Shown here piece after piece: positions 55,683-64,000 of a DNA stretch of 64,000 nt. The notes under the pieces were generated by a model that saw only the letters and a list, made by a program, of their open reading frames with translations, made no database searches and was not told where the DNA came from. How positions within the stretch are numbered: the first letter of the stretch is position 1; each line of letters starts with the position of its first letter. Position numbers and translations under genes: made by a program. The DNA lies in contig NZ_CAKAKO010000001.1 of NCBI RefSeq assembly GCF_916700565.1, forward strand, positions 248,001 to 312,000. The letters are read 5' to 3'. Source of the stretch: Xenophilus sp. Marseille-Q4582 (GTDB taxonomy: Bacteria; Pseudomonadota; Gammaproteobacteria; Burkholderiales; Burkholderiaceae_C).

Positions 55683-56447
55683 ATGACCGATCTTCTGCAC
55701 ACCGCCCACGCCCTGGCCGATGCCGCCGCCGCGCAATCGATGGCCTGGTTCCGCCAGCCCCTGGAGGTCATCACCAAGGCCGATGAAAGCCCCGTGACGC
55801 TGGCCGACCGCGCCGCCGAGACCGCCATGCGCGCCGTGCTGGGCGCGCAGGCGCCGGCCGACGGCATCTACGGCGAGGAGCATGGCCAGGAACGGCTGGA
55901 CGCCGCGCGCGTCTGGGTGCTGGACCCGATCGACGGCACGCGCAGCTTCATCACCGGCTCGCCGCTGTGGGGCACGCTGATCGCGGCGCTGGAGGCGGGC
56001 CGCGTGACGCTGGGCATGATCGACATGCCCGTGCTCGGCGAACGCTGGGTGGGCGCCAACGGCGTGGCCACGCGCAACGGCCGCCCCGTGCGCACGCGCG
56101 CCACCACCGACATCGCGCAGGCGCGCATCGTCACCACCTCGCCCGACATCTTCAACGCCGCCGACTGGCAGGCCTTCGACCGCTTGAGCCGCCGGTGCGC
56201 GATGCGCCGCTTCGGCGGCGACTGCTACGGCTACGCCCAACTGGCCGGCGGCACCCTCGACCTGGTGGTCGAGACGGGTCTTCAGCCCTACGACTACCTG
56301 GGCCCGGCCGGCGTCATCGAAGCCGCAGGCGGCGTGGTCACCGACTGGGAAGGCCGGCCGCTGGGCCTGGTGCCCGACTGCCGCGTGATCGCCGCCGCCA
56401 CGCCCGAGCTGCACCGCGCCGCGCTGGCCGTGCTGCAGTCGGCCTGA
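55683..56447 (+). CDS. hisN: Inositol monophosphatase-family phosphatase, HisN-like (histidinol-phosphatase)
   Basis: 254 residues. Metal-binding motifs are GEEHGQE, WVLDPIDGTRSFITG and QPYDYLGPAGVIEAAGG, standard for the Mg-dependent Li-sensitive family. Sequence style (SMAWFRQPLEVITKADESPVTLAD) matches the HisN group that dephosphorylates L-histidinol phosphate. Inositol or nucleotide phosphatase activity cannot be excluded, and no other his gene is nearby. ATG at 55683. Confidence 0.85.
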   Translation: MTDLLHTAHALADAAAAQSMAWFRQPLEVITKADESPVTLADRAAETAMRAVLGAQAPADGIYGEEHGQERLDAARVWVLDPIDGTRSFITGSPLWGTLIAALEAGRVTLGMIDMPVLGERWVGANGVATRNGRPVRTRATTDIAQARIVTTSPDIFNAADWQAFDRLSRRCAMRRFGGDCYGYAQLAGGTLDLVVETGLQPYDYLGPAGVIEAAGGVVTDWEGRPLGLVPDCRVIAAATPELHRAALAVLQSA

Positions 56448-56528
56448 GATGAGGCGCCTGCCCGCCTCGCGTGGCCCGCTGTTCCCCGAGGGGGCCACAG
56501 CGCCTGCTCGCAGCCGGGCGACGCTGAC

Positions 56529-56723
56529 ATGATCCGCTGGCTGCTGGTCGTCGCGCTGGCCCTGCTGCTGATGCAGGGCCTCACGGGCTGGCTGCGCAAG
56601 ATCGGCTTCGGCAAGCTGCCGGGCGATTTCGAGTTCCGCGCTTTCGGCCGGCTGTGGCAGTTGCCGCTGGCCAGCACCGTGGTGCTGAGCCTGATCGCGG
56701 CGGGCATCGCCCGGCTGCTTTGA
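56529..56723 (+). CDS. DUF2905 small membrane protein
   Basis: 64 residues with two membrane segments (LLVVALALLLMQGL and STVVLSLIAAGIARLL) joined by IGFGKLPGDFEFRAFGRLW, the DUF2905 signature with KLPGD. Function unknown. The 81-base spacer before it contains a C/G-run intergenic element (56470-56520) of the kind that may have entered ribF. It is followed after 46 bases by the ROK kinase. Confidence 0.85.
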   Translation: MIRWLLVVALALLLMQGLTGWLRKIGFGKLPGDFEFRAFGRLWQLPLASTVVLSLIAAGIARLL

Positions 56724-56769
56724 CACGTTTTTCCGATCTACGAACCCCGCAACAAGGAGACCCCGCACG

Positions 56770-57699
56770 ATGAAAGCCTGTGTCGACATCGGTGGCACCA
56801 AAGTGGCCGTGAGCCTGGCCGAAACCGGCAGCCGCACGCTGCTGCACCGCCACAGCGAGCCCACGGCCAAGCAGGGCGCGAACGACGCGGTCGCGCAGCA
56901 GGTGCTGCGCCTCATCGATGCGGCCTGCGCGGCCCAGGGCGTGAAGCGCGAATCGCTCACCGGCGTGGGCGTGGCCGCGCCCGGCCCCTTCGTGCTGAAC
57001 GCGGGCGCCGTGGAGCTGACCACCCCCAACATCTGCGGCGGCATGGCCGGCGCCGAGCGCGGCCTGCCCAACGACTGGGTCACGGCCACCTTGGAGGCCC
57101 CGCTGCGCGCGCATTTCAAGCAGGTGCGCGTGGCCAACGACGCCGTCGCCGCGCTGGAAGCCGAGCGCCGCTGGGGCGCGCTGCAGGGCCTTCAGCACTG
57201 CGCCTACGTGACCTGGAGCACCGGCGTGGGTGTGGGCCTGTGCGTGGACGGCCATGCGCTGGCCGGCAAGAACGGCAACGCGGGCCATGCGGGCCACAGC
57301 TTCGTGGCCGACGACGACAACCACGACGCGCTGTGCGGCTGCGGCAACCGCGGCGACGTGGAGGGTCTGATCGCCGGCAATTCCATCGAGCGCCGCTTCG
57401 GCCGCACGGCCGAGCAGCTCTTCACCGCCGCGCAGCAGGGCGACAAGGCCGCGCTGGACATCGCCGAAGGCCTGGTGCGCGTGATGGGTCGGCTGCTCTA
57501 CAACCTCATCGCCACGCTGGACCTGCAGCGCGTGAGCCTGGGCGGCAGCGTGTTCTGGCACAACCGCGACTGGCTGCTGCCGCGCCTTTCGGCGCAGATT
57601 AACGGCAAGCTGCCGGCGATCACGGGCGGCGTGCAGCTGGTGGCGGCGGGGCTGGGCAGCCAGGTGGGGGACTATGGCCCGCTGGCGCTGATGGACTGA
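56770..57699 (+). CDS. ROK-family sugar kinase
   Basis: 309 residues. ATP site DIGGTKVAVSLAE, second phosphate motif YVTWSTGVGVGLCVDG, ROK signature with zinc ligands GNAGHAGHSF and CGCGNRGDVEGLIAG. Members phosphorylate glucose, fructose, N-acetylglucosamine or N-acetylmannosamine. AAGGAGA lies 12 bases before the ATG. No regulator domain is present, so it is a kinase and not a repressor. Substrate not decidable from context. Confidence 0.88.
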   Translation: MKACVDIGGTKVAVSLAETGSRTLLHRHSEPTAKQGANDAVAQQVLRLIDAACAAQGVKRESLTGVGVAAPGPFVLNAGAVELTTPNICGGMAGAERGLPNDWVTATLEAPLRAHFKQVRVANDAVAALEAERRWGALQGLQHCAYVTWSTGVGVGLCVDGHALAGKNGNAGHAGHSFVADDDNHDALCGCGNRGDVEGLIAGNSIERRFGRTAEQLFTAAQQGDKAALDIAEGLVRVMGRLLYNLIATLDLQRVSLGGSVFWHNRDWLLPRLSAQINGKLPAITGGVQLVAAGLGSQVGDYGPLALMD

Positions 57700-57780
57700 G
57701 AAGGAAGGCGAAGGCTGCGAGCGGGATCCGCCCTGCACCGCGCAGGGTCGGCATGCCCCCGGTGGCGTGGAAGCGCCGGA

Positions 57781-57797
57781 TGGCGCAAAATGCGCCA
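57781..57797. promoter_or_regulatory. Palindromic operator of the ParD-like/zeta toxin-antitoxin operon
   Basis: TGGCGCA-AAA-TGCGCCA, a perfect seven-base dyad, ends 14 bases before the antitoxin start. Type II antitoxins usually bind such sites to repress their own operon. Confidence 0.6.
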
Positions 57798-57811
57798 GAA
57801 AGGAACTCGCC

Positions 57812-58159
57812 ATGCCCGCCTCCTCTTCCGCCTTCGCTTCCGTCAAGCTGCCCGTGGCACTCGTGGACCGTGCGCGGCAGTCGGCCCAGCCGCTGCGCCG
57901 TTCGGTGGCCAGCCAGATCGAATACTGGGCCACGCTGGGCCAGATCGTCGAGAGCACGGGCCTGAGCGTGCAGGAGGCGCGTGCCGCCATCGAGGCGCAC
58001 GAGGCCGCCGCCCGCGCCGAACCGGCCGAGGCCCTGCAGGCCGACGCCATCGCCGCGCACTTCCTGGCCGCCGAGGCCGACCGCAGCCTGGCCCAGCGCG
58101 TGCGCGAGGTCGTGGCCCAGAACCGGCGCCGCGCCGCAACGACCCAGGCTCGGGCTTGA
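57812..58159 (+). CDS. ParD-like type II antitoxin
   Basis: 115 residues. The N-terminal part SVKLPVALVDRARQSAQPL followed by RRSVASQIEYWATLGQIVE matches the ParD_like (ribbon-helix-helix style) antitoxin family. The C-terminal half is Ala/Glu-rich and helical, suited to wrapping a toxin. AAAGGAA precedes the ATG at 57812. Its stop overlaps the TTG start of the zeta-type kinase gene by the sequence TTGA, so both proteins are made together. A palindromic operator lies immediately upstream. Confidence 0.8.
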   Translation: MPASSSAFASVKLPVALVDRARQSAQPLRRSVASQIEYWATLGQIVESTGLSVQEARAAIEAHEAAARAEPAEALQADAIAAHFLAAEADRSLAQRVREVVAQNRRRAATTQARA

Positions 58160-58848
58160 GCGCGGCCGAGCGCCCGCCGCGCCGCGCCGCGGCCGCCCGG
58201 ACCGGCGCGCGCGCCCTGCGGGCGGTGCCGCCGCCGGCCCCGCGCCCCGTCTTCTATCTGCTGGCCGGCCCCAACGGCGCGGGCAAGAGCACGCTCTACA
58301 AGGCGCTGGCGGCCAACGGCACCCTCACGCCGCCGGACATCGAGTTCGTCAATGCCGACCTGCACGAGGCGGCACACCTGCGGCACATCGCCGATCCGCA
58401 GGCGCGCTCCGAAGCGGCGCGTGCCTGGGCCGAGCAGCGCCGCGCCGCCTTGCTCGCGCAGCGGCAGTCCTTCGTGAGCGAGACGGTGTTCTCGCATCCG
58501 TCCAAGCTCGCGCTCATCGACGAGGCGCAGGCCGCCGGCTTCCTGGTGGTGCTGATCGTGGTCGCGCTCGACGACCCGCAGCGTCTGCTGGCCCGCGTGC
58601 GCCAGCGCGTGCAGGAGGGCGGCCATGACGTGCCCGAGGCGCGCGTGCTGGCGCGCTACCCGCGCACGCTGGCGTTGCTGGCGCAGGCCGTACAGCGCGT
58701 GCCCCTCGCGCTGCTCTACGACTCCGAGACGGTCGAGCCCGGCACGCACCGGCTCGTGGCCCTGTGCCGCGACGGCCTGGCGCAGCCGCAGGTCGCTGCG
58801 CTGCCGGCCTGGGCCGTGACGCTGCTGGGCAGCCTGCCGCCGGCCTGA
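58156..58848 (+). CDS. Zeta toxin family kinase
   Basis: 230 residues from the TTG at 58156. Walker A AGPNGAGKST (37-46), catalytic region EFVNADLHEAAHL (Asp68), SFVSETVFSHPSK, and GGHDVPEARVLARYPRTLALL with the phosphate-clamping arginines. Zeta toxins phosphorylate UDP-N-acetylamino sugars and block wall synthesis; smaller homologues may have other targets. The usual partner is an epsilon antitoxin; here a ParD-like protein takes that place. An Arg/Ala-rich leader of about 30 residues precedes the core, so the true start could be later. Confidence 0.82.
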   Translation: MSAAERPPRRAAAARTGARALRAVPPPAPRPVFYLLAGPNGAGKSTLYKALAANGTLTPPDIEFVNADLHEAAHLRHIADPQARSEAARAWAEQRRAALLAQRQSFVSETVFSHPSKLALIDEAQAAGFLVVLIVVALDDPQRLLARVRQRVQEGGHDVPEARVLARYPRTLALLAQAVQRVPLALLYDSETVEPGTHRLVALCRDGLAQPQVAALPAWAVTLLGSLPPA

Positions 58849-58919
58849 GCCGCGTGCCGGCCGCCGCCTGCGCGCAGCCGCGTGCGCCGGGCCGCCGGGA
58901 CGGAGCCGTTCCCACCTTC

Positions 58920-60428
58920 TCAGCCGGGGCTCGGCAGCCGCCGGCCCGGGCGCGCCGCGGTTCCGGCGCGCGGCGCCGCCGGCGCAGGGGCCGCCGCCAC
59001 TTCGGCGGCGATCTCGCCCAGCCGGCGCAGCCCGGCTTCCAGCGCGGGCGACCAGGGCCAGCCGCAGTTGAGCCGCAGGAAGTGGTCGCAGCGCGAGGAA
59101 TTCGAGAACAGCGTGCCCGGCGCGAACAGGATGTGCTCGCGCAGCGCGGCGTCGAACACGCGGTCGGAAGACAGCCGCTCGGGCAGTTCCACCCACAGCT
59201 GCAGCCCGCCCGGCGGCAGGTTGATGCGCGTGCCGGCCGGAAAGTGGCGCGCCACGCTGTCGGCCGTGCGTTCGCGCTGCAGGCGCAGCCGGTCGCGCAG
59301 CTGGCGCAGGTGGCGGTCGTAGGCGCCCGTGCCCATGTACTGGCCGGCGGCCCACTGCGACAGTTCTTCGTTGCTGCGCGTCTGCGCGTACTTGAGCATC
59401 TGCACGCGCGCATGCCAGCGCCCCGCATGCACCCAGCCCAGGCGCAGGCCCGGCGCCAGCACCTTGTGCAGCGAGGCGCAATGGATCACGTTGCCGCTGC
59501 GGTCGAAGGCCTTGAGCGCGGGGGGCGACGCGGGCCCGTCCAGCAGCTCGGTGTAGGTGTCGTCCTCGATCAGCGCGATGCCCTGCTGCTCGCACAGCGC
59601 GACCAGCCGCGCCTTGTGGCTGTCGGGCATGACGCTGCCCAGCGGGTTCTGCAGGTGCGGCACCACCACCACCGCCTGGATGTTCGGGTAGGCGCCGATC
59701 GCCAGTTCCAGCGCCTCGATCGACAGGCCGGTCTGCGGGCTGGTCGGGATCTCCAGCGCGCGCATGCCCAGGCTTTCCAGCACCTGCAGCAGGCCGTAGA
59801 AGGTGGGTGATTCCACCGCCACCGTGTCGCCCGGCTTGGCCACGGCGCGCAGCGCGAGGTTCAGCGCCTCGATGCAGCCGTTGGTCGGCAGTACGTCGTC
59901 GGGCGAAAGCGCCATGCCCGCGCGCAGCGCCCGATGCGCGATGGCTTCCTTGAAGGGCGTGCGGCTGCGCGAGGGCGCGGCCGTGGTCAGCATCTGCGGG
60001 CGCTGGCGCAGCAGCCGCGTCATCTGCGCGCGCAGGGCCTCGAAGGGGTAGAGCGAGGGTGCGCCGCGCGCCACCGACAGATCCAGCTGCACCTCGCCAT
60101 AGCGGCGGCGCGTGACGAAGTCGGACACGCGCTCGTGGATGCCCACGTACTGCGCCGGATCGGGCGCGCGGTCGGTCGCCGGCTCGTCCATGGGCGGCGT
60201 GCGCAGCCGCTGCGGCCGGCGCACGAAGTAGCCCGAGCGCTCGCGCGCCTCGGCCCAGCCTTCGCTTTCCAGCGTGCGGCACAGCTGCAGCGCGGTGGAC
60301 AGGCTGATGCCGTGCTGCCTCATCAGCGCGCGCAGCGAGGGCAGCCTGTCGCCGGGCTGCAGCGTACCGGCCTGGATGGCCTGCAGGTAGTGCTGGGCGA
60401 GCTGGCGGTAGCGCGGCGGAGAGTCCAT
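58920..60428 (-). CDS. MocR-type regulator (GntR helix-turn-helix fused to aminotransferase fold)
   Basis: 502 residues. N-terminal winged helix (YLQAIQAGTLQPGDRLPSLR) belongs to the GntR family. After a linker the class I aminotransferase-like domain has the PLP lysine in CASLHKVLAPGLRLGWV, NPLGSVMPDSHKAR and IALIEDDTYTELL. MocR proteins sense PLP or amino compounds. The last 40 residues are Ala/Pro/Arg-rich and look non-essential. ATG at 60428 (MDSPPRYRQL). It diverges from the small protein gene at 60632, its likely target, across 203 bases with repeats. Confidence 0.9.
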   Translation of the reverse strand: MDSPPRYRQLAQHYLQAIQAGTLQPGDRLPSLRALMRQHGISLSTALQLCRTLESEGWAEARERSGYFVRRPQRLRTPPMDEPATDRAPDPAQYVGIHERVSDFVTRRRYGEVQLDLSVARGAPSLYPFEALRAQMTRLLRQRPQMLTTAAPSRSRTPFKEAIAHRALRAGMALSPDDVLPTNGCIEALNLALRAVAKPGDTVAVESPTFYGLLQVLESLGMRALEIPTSPQTGLSIEALELAIGAYPNIQAVVVVPHLQNPLGSVMPDSHKARLVALCEQQGIALIEDDTYTELLDGPASPPALKAFDRSGNVIHCASLHKVLAPGLRLGWVHAGRWHARVQMLKYAQTRSNEELSQWAAGQYMGTGAYDRHLRQLRDRLRLQRERTADSVARHFPAGTRINLPPGGLQLWVELPERLSSDRVFDAALREHILFAPGTLFSNSSRCDHFLRLNCGWPWSPALEAGLRRLGEIAAEVAAAPAPAAPRAGTAARPGRRLPSPG

Positions 60429-60491
60429 GGGCGCAATGGTCGGATGCGGCGGTGCCGGGCGACAGATGCAGTTGGCCCGCAAATCGACCAT

Positions 60492-60552
60492 AACAGAGCG
60501 CCGCGCGTGGCGTCTGTTGCGGTGCAGATGGGCGGGCGTGTGCCTGTTGCGG
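60492..60552. promoter_or_regulatory. Candidate MocR operator: inverted and direct repeats
   Basis: AACAGAgCGCC (60492-60502) is the inverse of GGCGTCTGTT (60509-60518), apart from one extra base. TGTTGCGG occurs at 60515-60522 and 60545-60552, exactly 30 bases apart. Such helically phased direct repeats are typical of MocR binding regions. Confidence 0.4.
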
Positions 60553-60631
60553 CCGGGGGGCGCTTCCTAGCATGGAGTCCCTGTCACCGCACCCCCTTCC
60601 GTCTTCCACCCAGCGCCCCAGGAGCCCTGCC

Positions 60632-60958
60632 ATGACCGCCGTCCCCGCCCCTTGCGAAAACACCTTTCTCTCGCCCGGCCAATGCCTGTTCCAGGCCGTG
60701 GACGCGGGCACCGTGCTGATGGCGGCTGCAGGCCGCCTGCACATCGAGGAAGCGCCGCAGTGGCTCGCGCAGCGCTGCGTGCGGGCCAGCCGCACACTGG
60801 AAGCCGGTGAGCACCATGTCGTCGCCCAGGCGGGCTGGATCGCCATCACGGCGCTGGGCCCGGGCGCGCAGGGCGCCTGCCTGCGCCAGTGGCTGCCGGC
60901 GCGGGCCGCCGCCCGGCGGCCCGTGTGGCGCTTCATGCGGCGGCTGGTCGGGATCTGA
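60632..60958 (+). CDS. Hypothetical protein, possibly DUF2917-like
   Basis: 108 residues. FLSPGQCLFQAVDAGTVL, GRLHIEEAPQWLAQRC and LEAGEHHVVAQAGWIAITAL suggest a small cupin-like beta barrel of the DUF2917 kind, but I cannot confirm it. A basic tail (RAAARRPVWRFMRRLVGI) ends it. AGGAG lies seven bases before the ATG. It is divergent from the MocR-type gene and is the most likely target of that regulator. Confidence 0.6.
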   Translation: MTAVPAPCENTFLSPGQCLFQAVDAGTVLMAAAGRLHIEEAPQWLAQRCVRASRTLEAGEHHVVAQAGWIAITALGPGAQGACLRQWLPARAAARRPVWRFMRRLVGI

Positions 60959-61018
60959 GCGCGCCGCCCGCGCCGCCGCGCGTGGCGCGCGCCGCCGGCC
61001 GGCCCGATCCCTGCGGGC

Positions 61019-61798
61019 TCAGAGGAACATGCCGCCCGACACCTCCACGCGCTGCCCCGTCATCCAGCCGTTGCCCGGCTGCAGCAGCGCGGCGATGGCG
61101 CCGCCGATGTCGTCGGGCAGGCCCACGCGGCCCAGCGCGGTCTGGGCGGCGATGGCGGCGTTCAGGTCCTTGTTGTCGCGCACCGCGCCGCCGCCGAAGT
61201 CGGTCTCGATGGCGCCGGGCGCGATCACGTTCACCGCGATGCCGCGTGCGCCCAGTTCCTTGGCCAGGTAGCGGGTCAGCACCTCGATGCCGCCTTTCAT
61301 GGTGGCGTAGGCGCCGTAGCCCGGCAGCGCGAAGCGCGCCAGCCCGCTGGACACGTTGAGGATGCGCCCGCCGTCGGCGATCAGCGGCAGCAGCGCCTGC
61401 GTCAGGAAGAAGGGGCCCTTGAGGTGCACGGCGACCAGCTCGTCGAACTGGGCCTCGGTGGTTTCGGCGATGGGCGCGTGCACGCCATGGCCGGCGTTGT
61501 TGATCAGGTAGTCGAAGTGCGTGCGCTGCCACCGGTCGGCCAGCGTGCGCCCGAGCTGCGCCGCGAAATCGCCGAAGCTGCGCGACTGTGCCATGTCCAG
61601 CGGCAGGGCCGCGGCGCGGCGGCCCAGGGCCTCGATCTGCTGCACCACCGCCTGCGCCTCGGCGGCCTGGCTGCGGTAGGTCAGCACGACGTCGACGCCG
61701 CTGCGGGCGAGATGCAGCGCGGCGTTGCGGCCCAGGCCGCGGCTGCCGCCGGTGATGAGGGCGATGGGCGTTTGTGGGGTGGAAGCGGTGTTCGTCAT
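61019..61798 (-). CDS. Short-chain dehydrogenase/reductase
   Basis: 259 residues. Cofactor site ITGGSRGLGRNAALHLA, YLINNAGHGVHAP, and the catalytic Tyr-Lys in GYGAYATMKGGIEVLTRYLAKE; C-terminus NGWMTGQRVEVSGGMFL. An arginine after the glycine motif (GGSRG) hints at NADPH. The ATG at 61798 has AAGGA five bases upstream; an ATG ten codons earlier has none. It is divergent from the LysR gene, the classic pairing of a regulator and its target. Substrate unknown. Confidence 0.88.
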   Translation of the reverse strand: MTNTASTPQTPIALITGGSRGLGRNAALHLARSGVDVVLTYRSQAAEAQAVVQQIEALGRRAAALPLDMAQSRSFGDFAAQLGRTLADRWQRTHFDYLINNAGHGVHAPIAETTEAQFDELVAVHLKGPFFLTQALLPLIADGGRILNVSSGLARFALPGYGAYATMKGGIEVLTRYLAKELGARGIAVNVIAPGAIETDFGGGAVRDNKDLNAAIAAQTALGRVGLPDDIGGAIAALLQPGNGWMTGQRVEVSGGMFL

Positions 61799-61878
61799 GT
61801 CGGTCCTTGAAGAGGTTGTTGAAGCCATGGGTTTGCGATGGACTGAACTTTAGGGATGGACAATGAGCCGATAAAGAA

Positions 61879-61908
61879 GTGAAAAATCCCTTCACTGTTC
61901 TCCATGAA
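61879..61908. promoter_or_regulatory. Candidate LysR-type operator between the dehydrogenase and LysR genes
   Basis: Two overlapping dyads: GTGAA-N7-TTCAC (61879-61895) and TTCA-N10-TGAA (61891-61908). They lie in the A/T-rich divergent promoter, 20-50 bases before the LysR start. Confidence 0.4.
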
Positions 61909-61927
61909 TTGACAATCAAGGCGGCCC

Positions 61928-62848
61928 ATGGACCTCGACGCACTGCGCACCTACCTGCTGGTGGCCGAATCGGCCAGCTTCACGCGCGCCGCCGAACGGC
62001 TGGGCCTCACGCGGGCGCGCGTGTCCACCGTCGTGCAGCAGCTGGAGGCCGAATTGGGCACGCGCCTGCTGCAGCGCACCACGCGCAGCGTGCGCGTGAC
62101 GCCCGACGGGCAGCTCTTCGCCGAGCGCGCGCAGGCGCTGGTGGGCGACGCGGACGAGCTGCAGGCCCTGTTCCAGCGCCAGCCTGCGGCGCTGCGCGGC
62201 CGCCTGCGGGTGGACATGCCGGGCCAGATGTCCAGCCAGGTGCTGATCCCGCGCCTGCCCGAATTCCTGGCCGCCCATCCGCAGGTCGAGATCGAGCTGA
62301 GCAGCACCGACCGCCGCGTGGACCTGGTGCATGAAGGCTTCGATTGCGTGATCCGCGCCGGCGCGCTGCGCGAATCGGGCCTGGTCGCGCGGCCGCTCGG
62401 GTTGCTGCCGCAGATCAATGTCGCCAGCCCGGCCTACCTGGCCGCCTTCGGCCTGCCGCGCACGCTGGACGACCTGGCGCATCACCGCATCGTGCGCTAT
62501 TCGTCCACGCTGGGCGGCGCGGCGGCCGGCTGGGAATATGTCGAAGGCGGCGAGCCGCGCATGCGGCCCATGGCCGCCGTGCTCACGGTGAACAACACCT
62601 TCGCCTACGAATCGGCCTGCCTCGCGGGCCTGGGCCTGATCCAGGCGCCCGCGCTGGGCCTGCGCGAGCTGATCGATGCAGGCCGGCTGGTGGAGGTGCT
62701 GCCCGCGCACCGGCCCGAGCCGCTGCCCGTGACGCTGCTCTATGCGCACCGCCGCCAGGTCGCGCGGCGCGTGCAGGCCTTCATGGACTGGGTGGCCGGC
62801 GTGATGGCCGAAGTGCTGGCGCCGGCGGCGCCGCCGCCACGCGCCTGA
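61928..62848 (+). CDS. LysR family transcriptional regulator
   Basis: 306 residues. N-terminal helix-turn-helix ESASFTRAAERLGLTRARVSTVVQQLE, then the two-lobed effector domain (LRGRLRVDMPGQMSSQVLIP, GFDCVIRAGALRESGLVARP). This resembles the CrgA/DsdC-like LysR branch often paired with short-chain dehydrogenases. Start ATG at 61928. Expected to activate the divergent dehydrogenase gene. Confidence 0.92.
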   Translation: MDLDALRTYLLVAESASFTRAAERLGLTRARVSTVVQQLEAELGTRLLQRTTRSVRVTPDGQLFAERAQALVGDADELQALFQRQPAALRGRLRVDMPGQMSSQVLIPRLPEFLAAHPQVEIELSSTDRRVDLVHEGFDCVIRAGALRESGLVARPLGLLPQINVASPAYLAAFGLPRTLDDLAHHRIVRYSSTLGGAAAGWEYVEGGEPRMRPMAAVLTVNNTFAYESACLAGLGLIQAPALGLRELIDAGRLVEVLPAHRPEPLPVTLLYAHRRQVARRVQAFMDWVAGVMAEVLAPAAPPPRA

Positions 62849-62866
62849 GCGGCCACCGTCCGGCCG

Positions 62867-62868
<2 letters not shown>
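62848..62868. terminator. Stem-loop between convergent lysR and otsA
   Basis: AGCGGCC and GGCCGCT pair around a seven-base loop exactly between the two converging stop codons. No T-run, so a weak or factor-assisted terminator. Confidence 0.35.

Positions 62869-64000
<1,132 letters not shown>

Noticed and set aside
56448-56528. Short spacer frame before DUF2905 considered as a gene
   Set aside because: Composition is that of a C/G-run intergenic element, with no ribosome site and no coding features.
56581-60936. A 1451-codon open frame on the minus strand
   Set aside because: Opposes DUF2905, ROK kinase and the toxin-antitoxin genes and is out of frame with the MocR gene; no motifs and biased composition.

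Overview
The window is a gene-dense stretch of a high-GC (visibly about 70% G+C) chromosome from a betaproteobacterium, most likely a member of the Comamonadaceae (Variovorax/Acidovorax-like). This rests on the protein sequences, on the gene order ampD-pilR-pilS-ypjD-ffh, lspA-ileS-ribF and crp/fnr-ftsK-lolA-rarA, and on GC-rich intergenic repeats. I saw no rRNA, tRNA, CRISPR array, prophage or insertion sequence. Almost everything is intact chromosomal core or metabolic gene content; only the first gene (ampD) and the last (otsA) are cut by the window edges.

Layout. 1-4773 (minus): ampD, the pilRS two-component pair, a small zinc-ribbon protein and a cytochrome c assembly-type membrane protein. 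4951-11199: ffh, then lspA-ileS-ribF on the minus strand. 11481-17391: an HNH nuclease, an enoyl-CoA hydratase-like protein, a lipoprotein hydrolase, a pair of pimeloyl-CoA dehydrogenase-like acyl-CoA dehydrogenases and divergent purN. 17504-25147: DUF1653 protein, M48 protease, RsmB-like rRNA methyltransferase, fatty acid desaturase, rpmB-rpmG, trxB and a Crp/Fnr regulator. 25300-30068: ftsK, lolA, rarA. 30370-34015: livHMGF transporter without an adjacent binding protein; then yceI.

34851-42393 is the most unusual region: a LacI-type regulator divergent from an operon encoding a complete polar-amino-acid-type ABC transporter, a VOC-fold protein, a RuBisCO-like protein (form IV type, active-site lysines partly kept) and a DUF1537 acid-sugar kinase. 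The RuBisCO-like protein/kinase pairing matches the OiaX/OiaK logic of 3-oxo-isoapionate catabolism. The transporter class, the VOC partner and the absence of a dehydrogenase suggest a variant pathway for a carboxylated substrate.

42540-49982 (minus) holds miaB, a GlrK-QseG-GlrR-type signalling operon and opgH. Between glrR and opgH lie an exact sigma-54 promoter (44794-44808) and two exact TGTC-N10-GACA GlrR boxes, predicting that this envelope-stress-type system switches on synthesis of osmoregulated periplasmic glucans.

50091-64000: a hypothetical secreted protein, histidine phosphatase, DUF4136 lipoprotein, ttcA, folB and a FolM-like reductase, a MidA-type methyltransferase, hisN-like phosphatase, DUF2905, ROK kinase, a ParD-like/zeta toxin-antitoxin pair with its own palindromic operator, a MocR-type regulator, a short-chain dehydrogenase divergent from a LysR regulator, and the 3' part of otsA.
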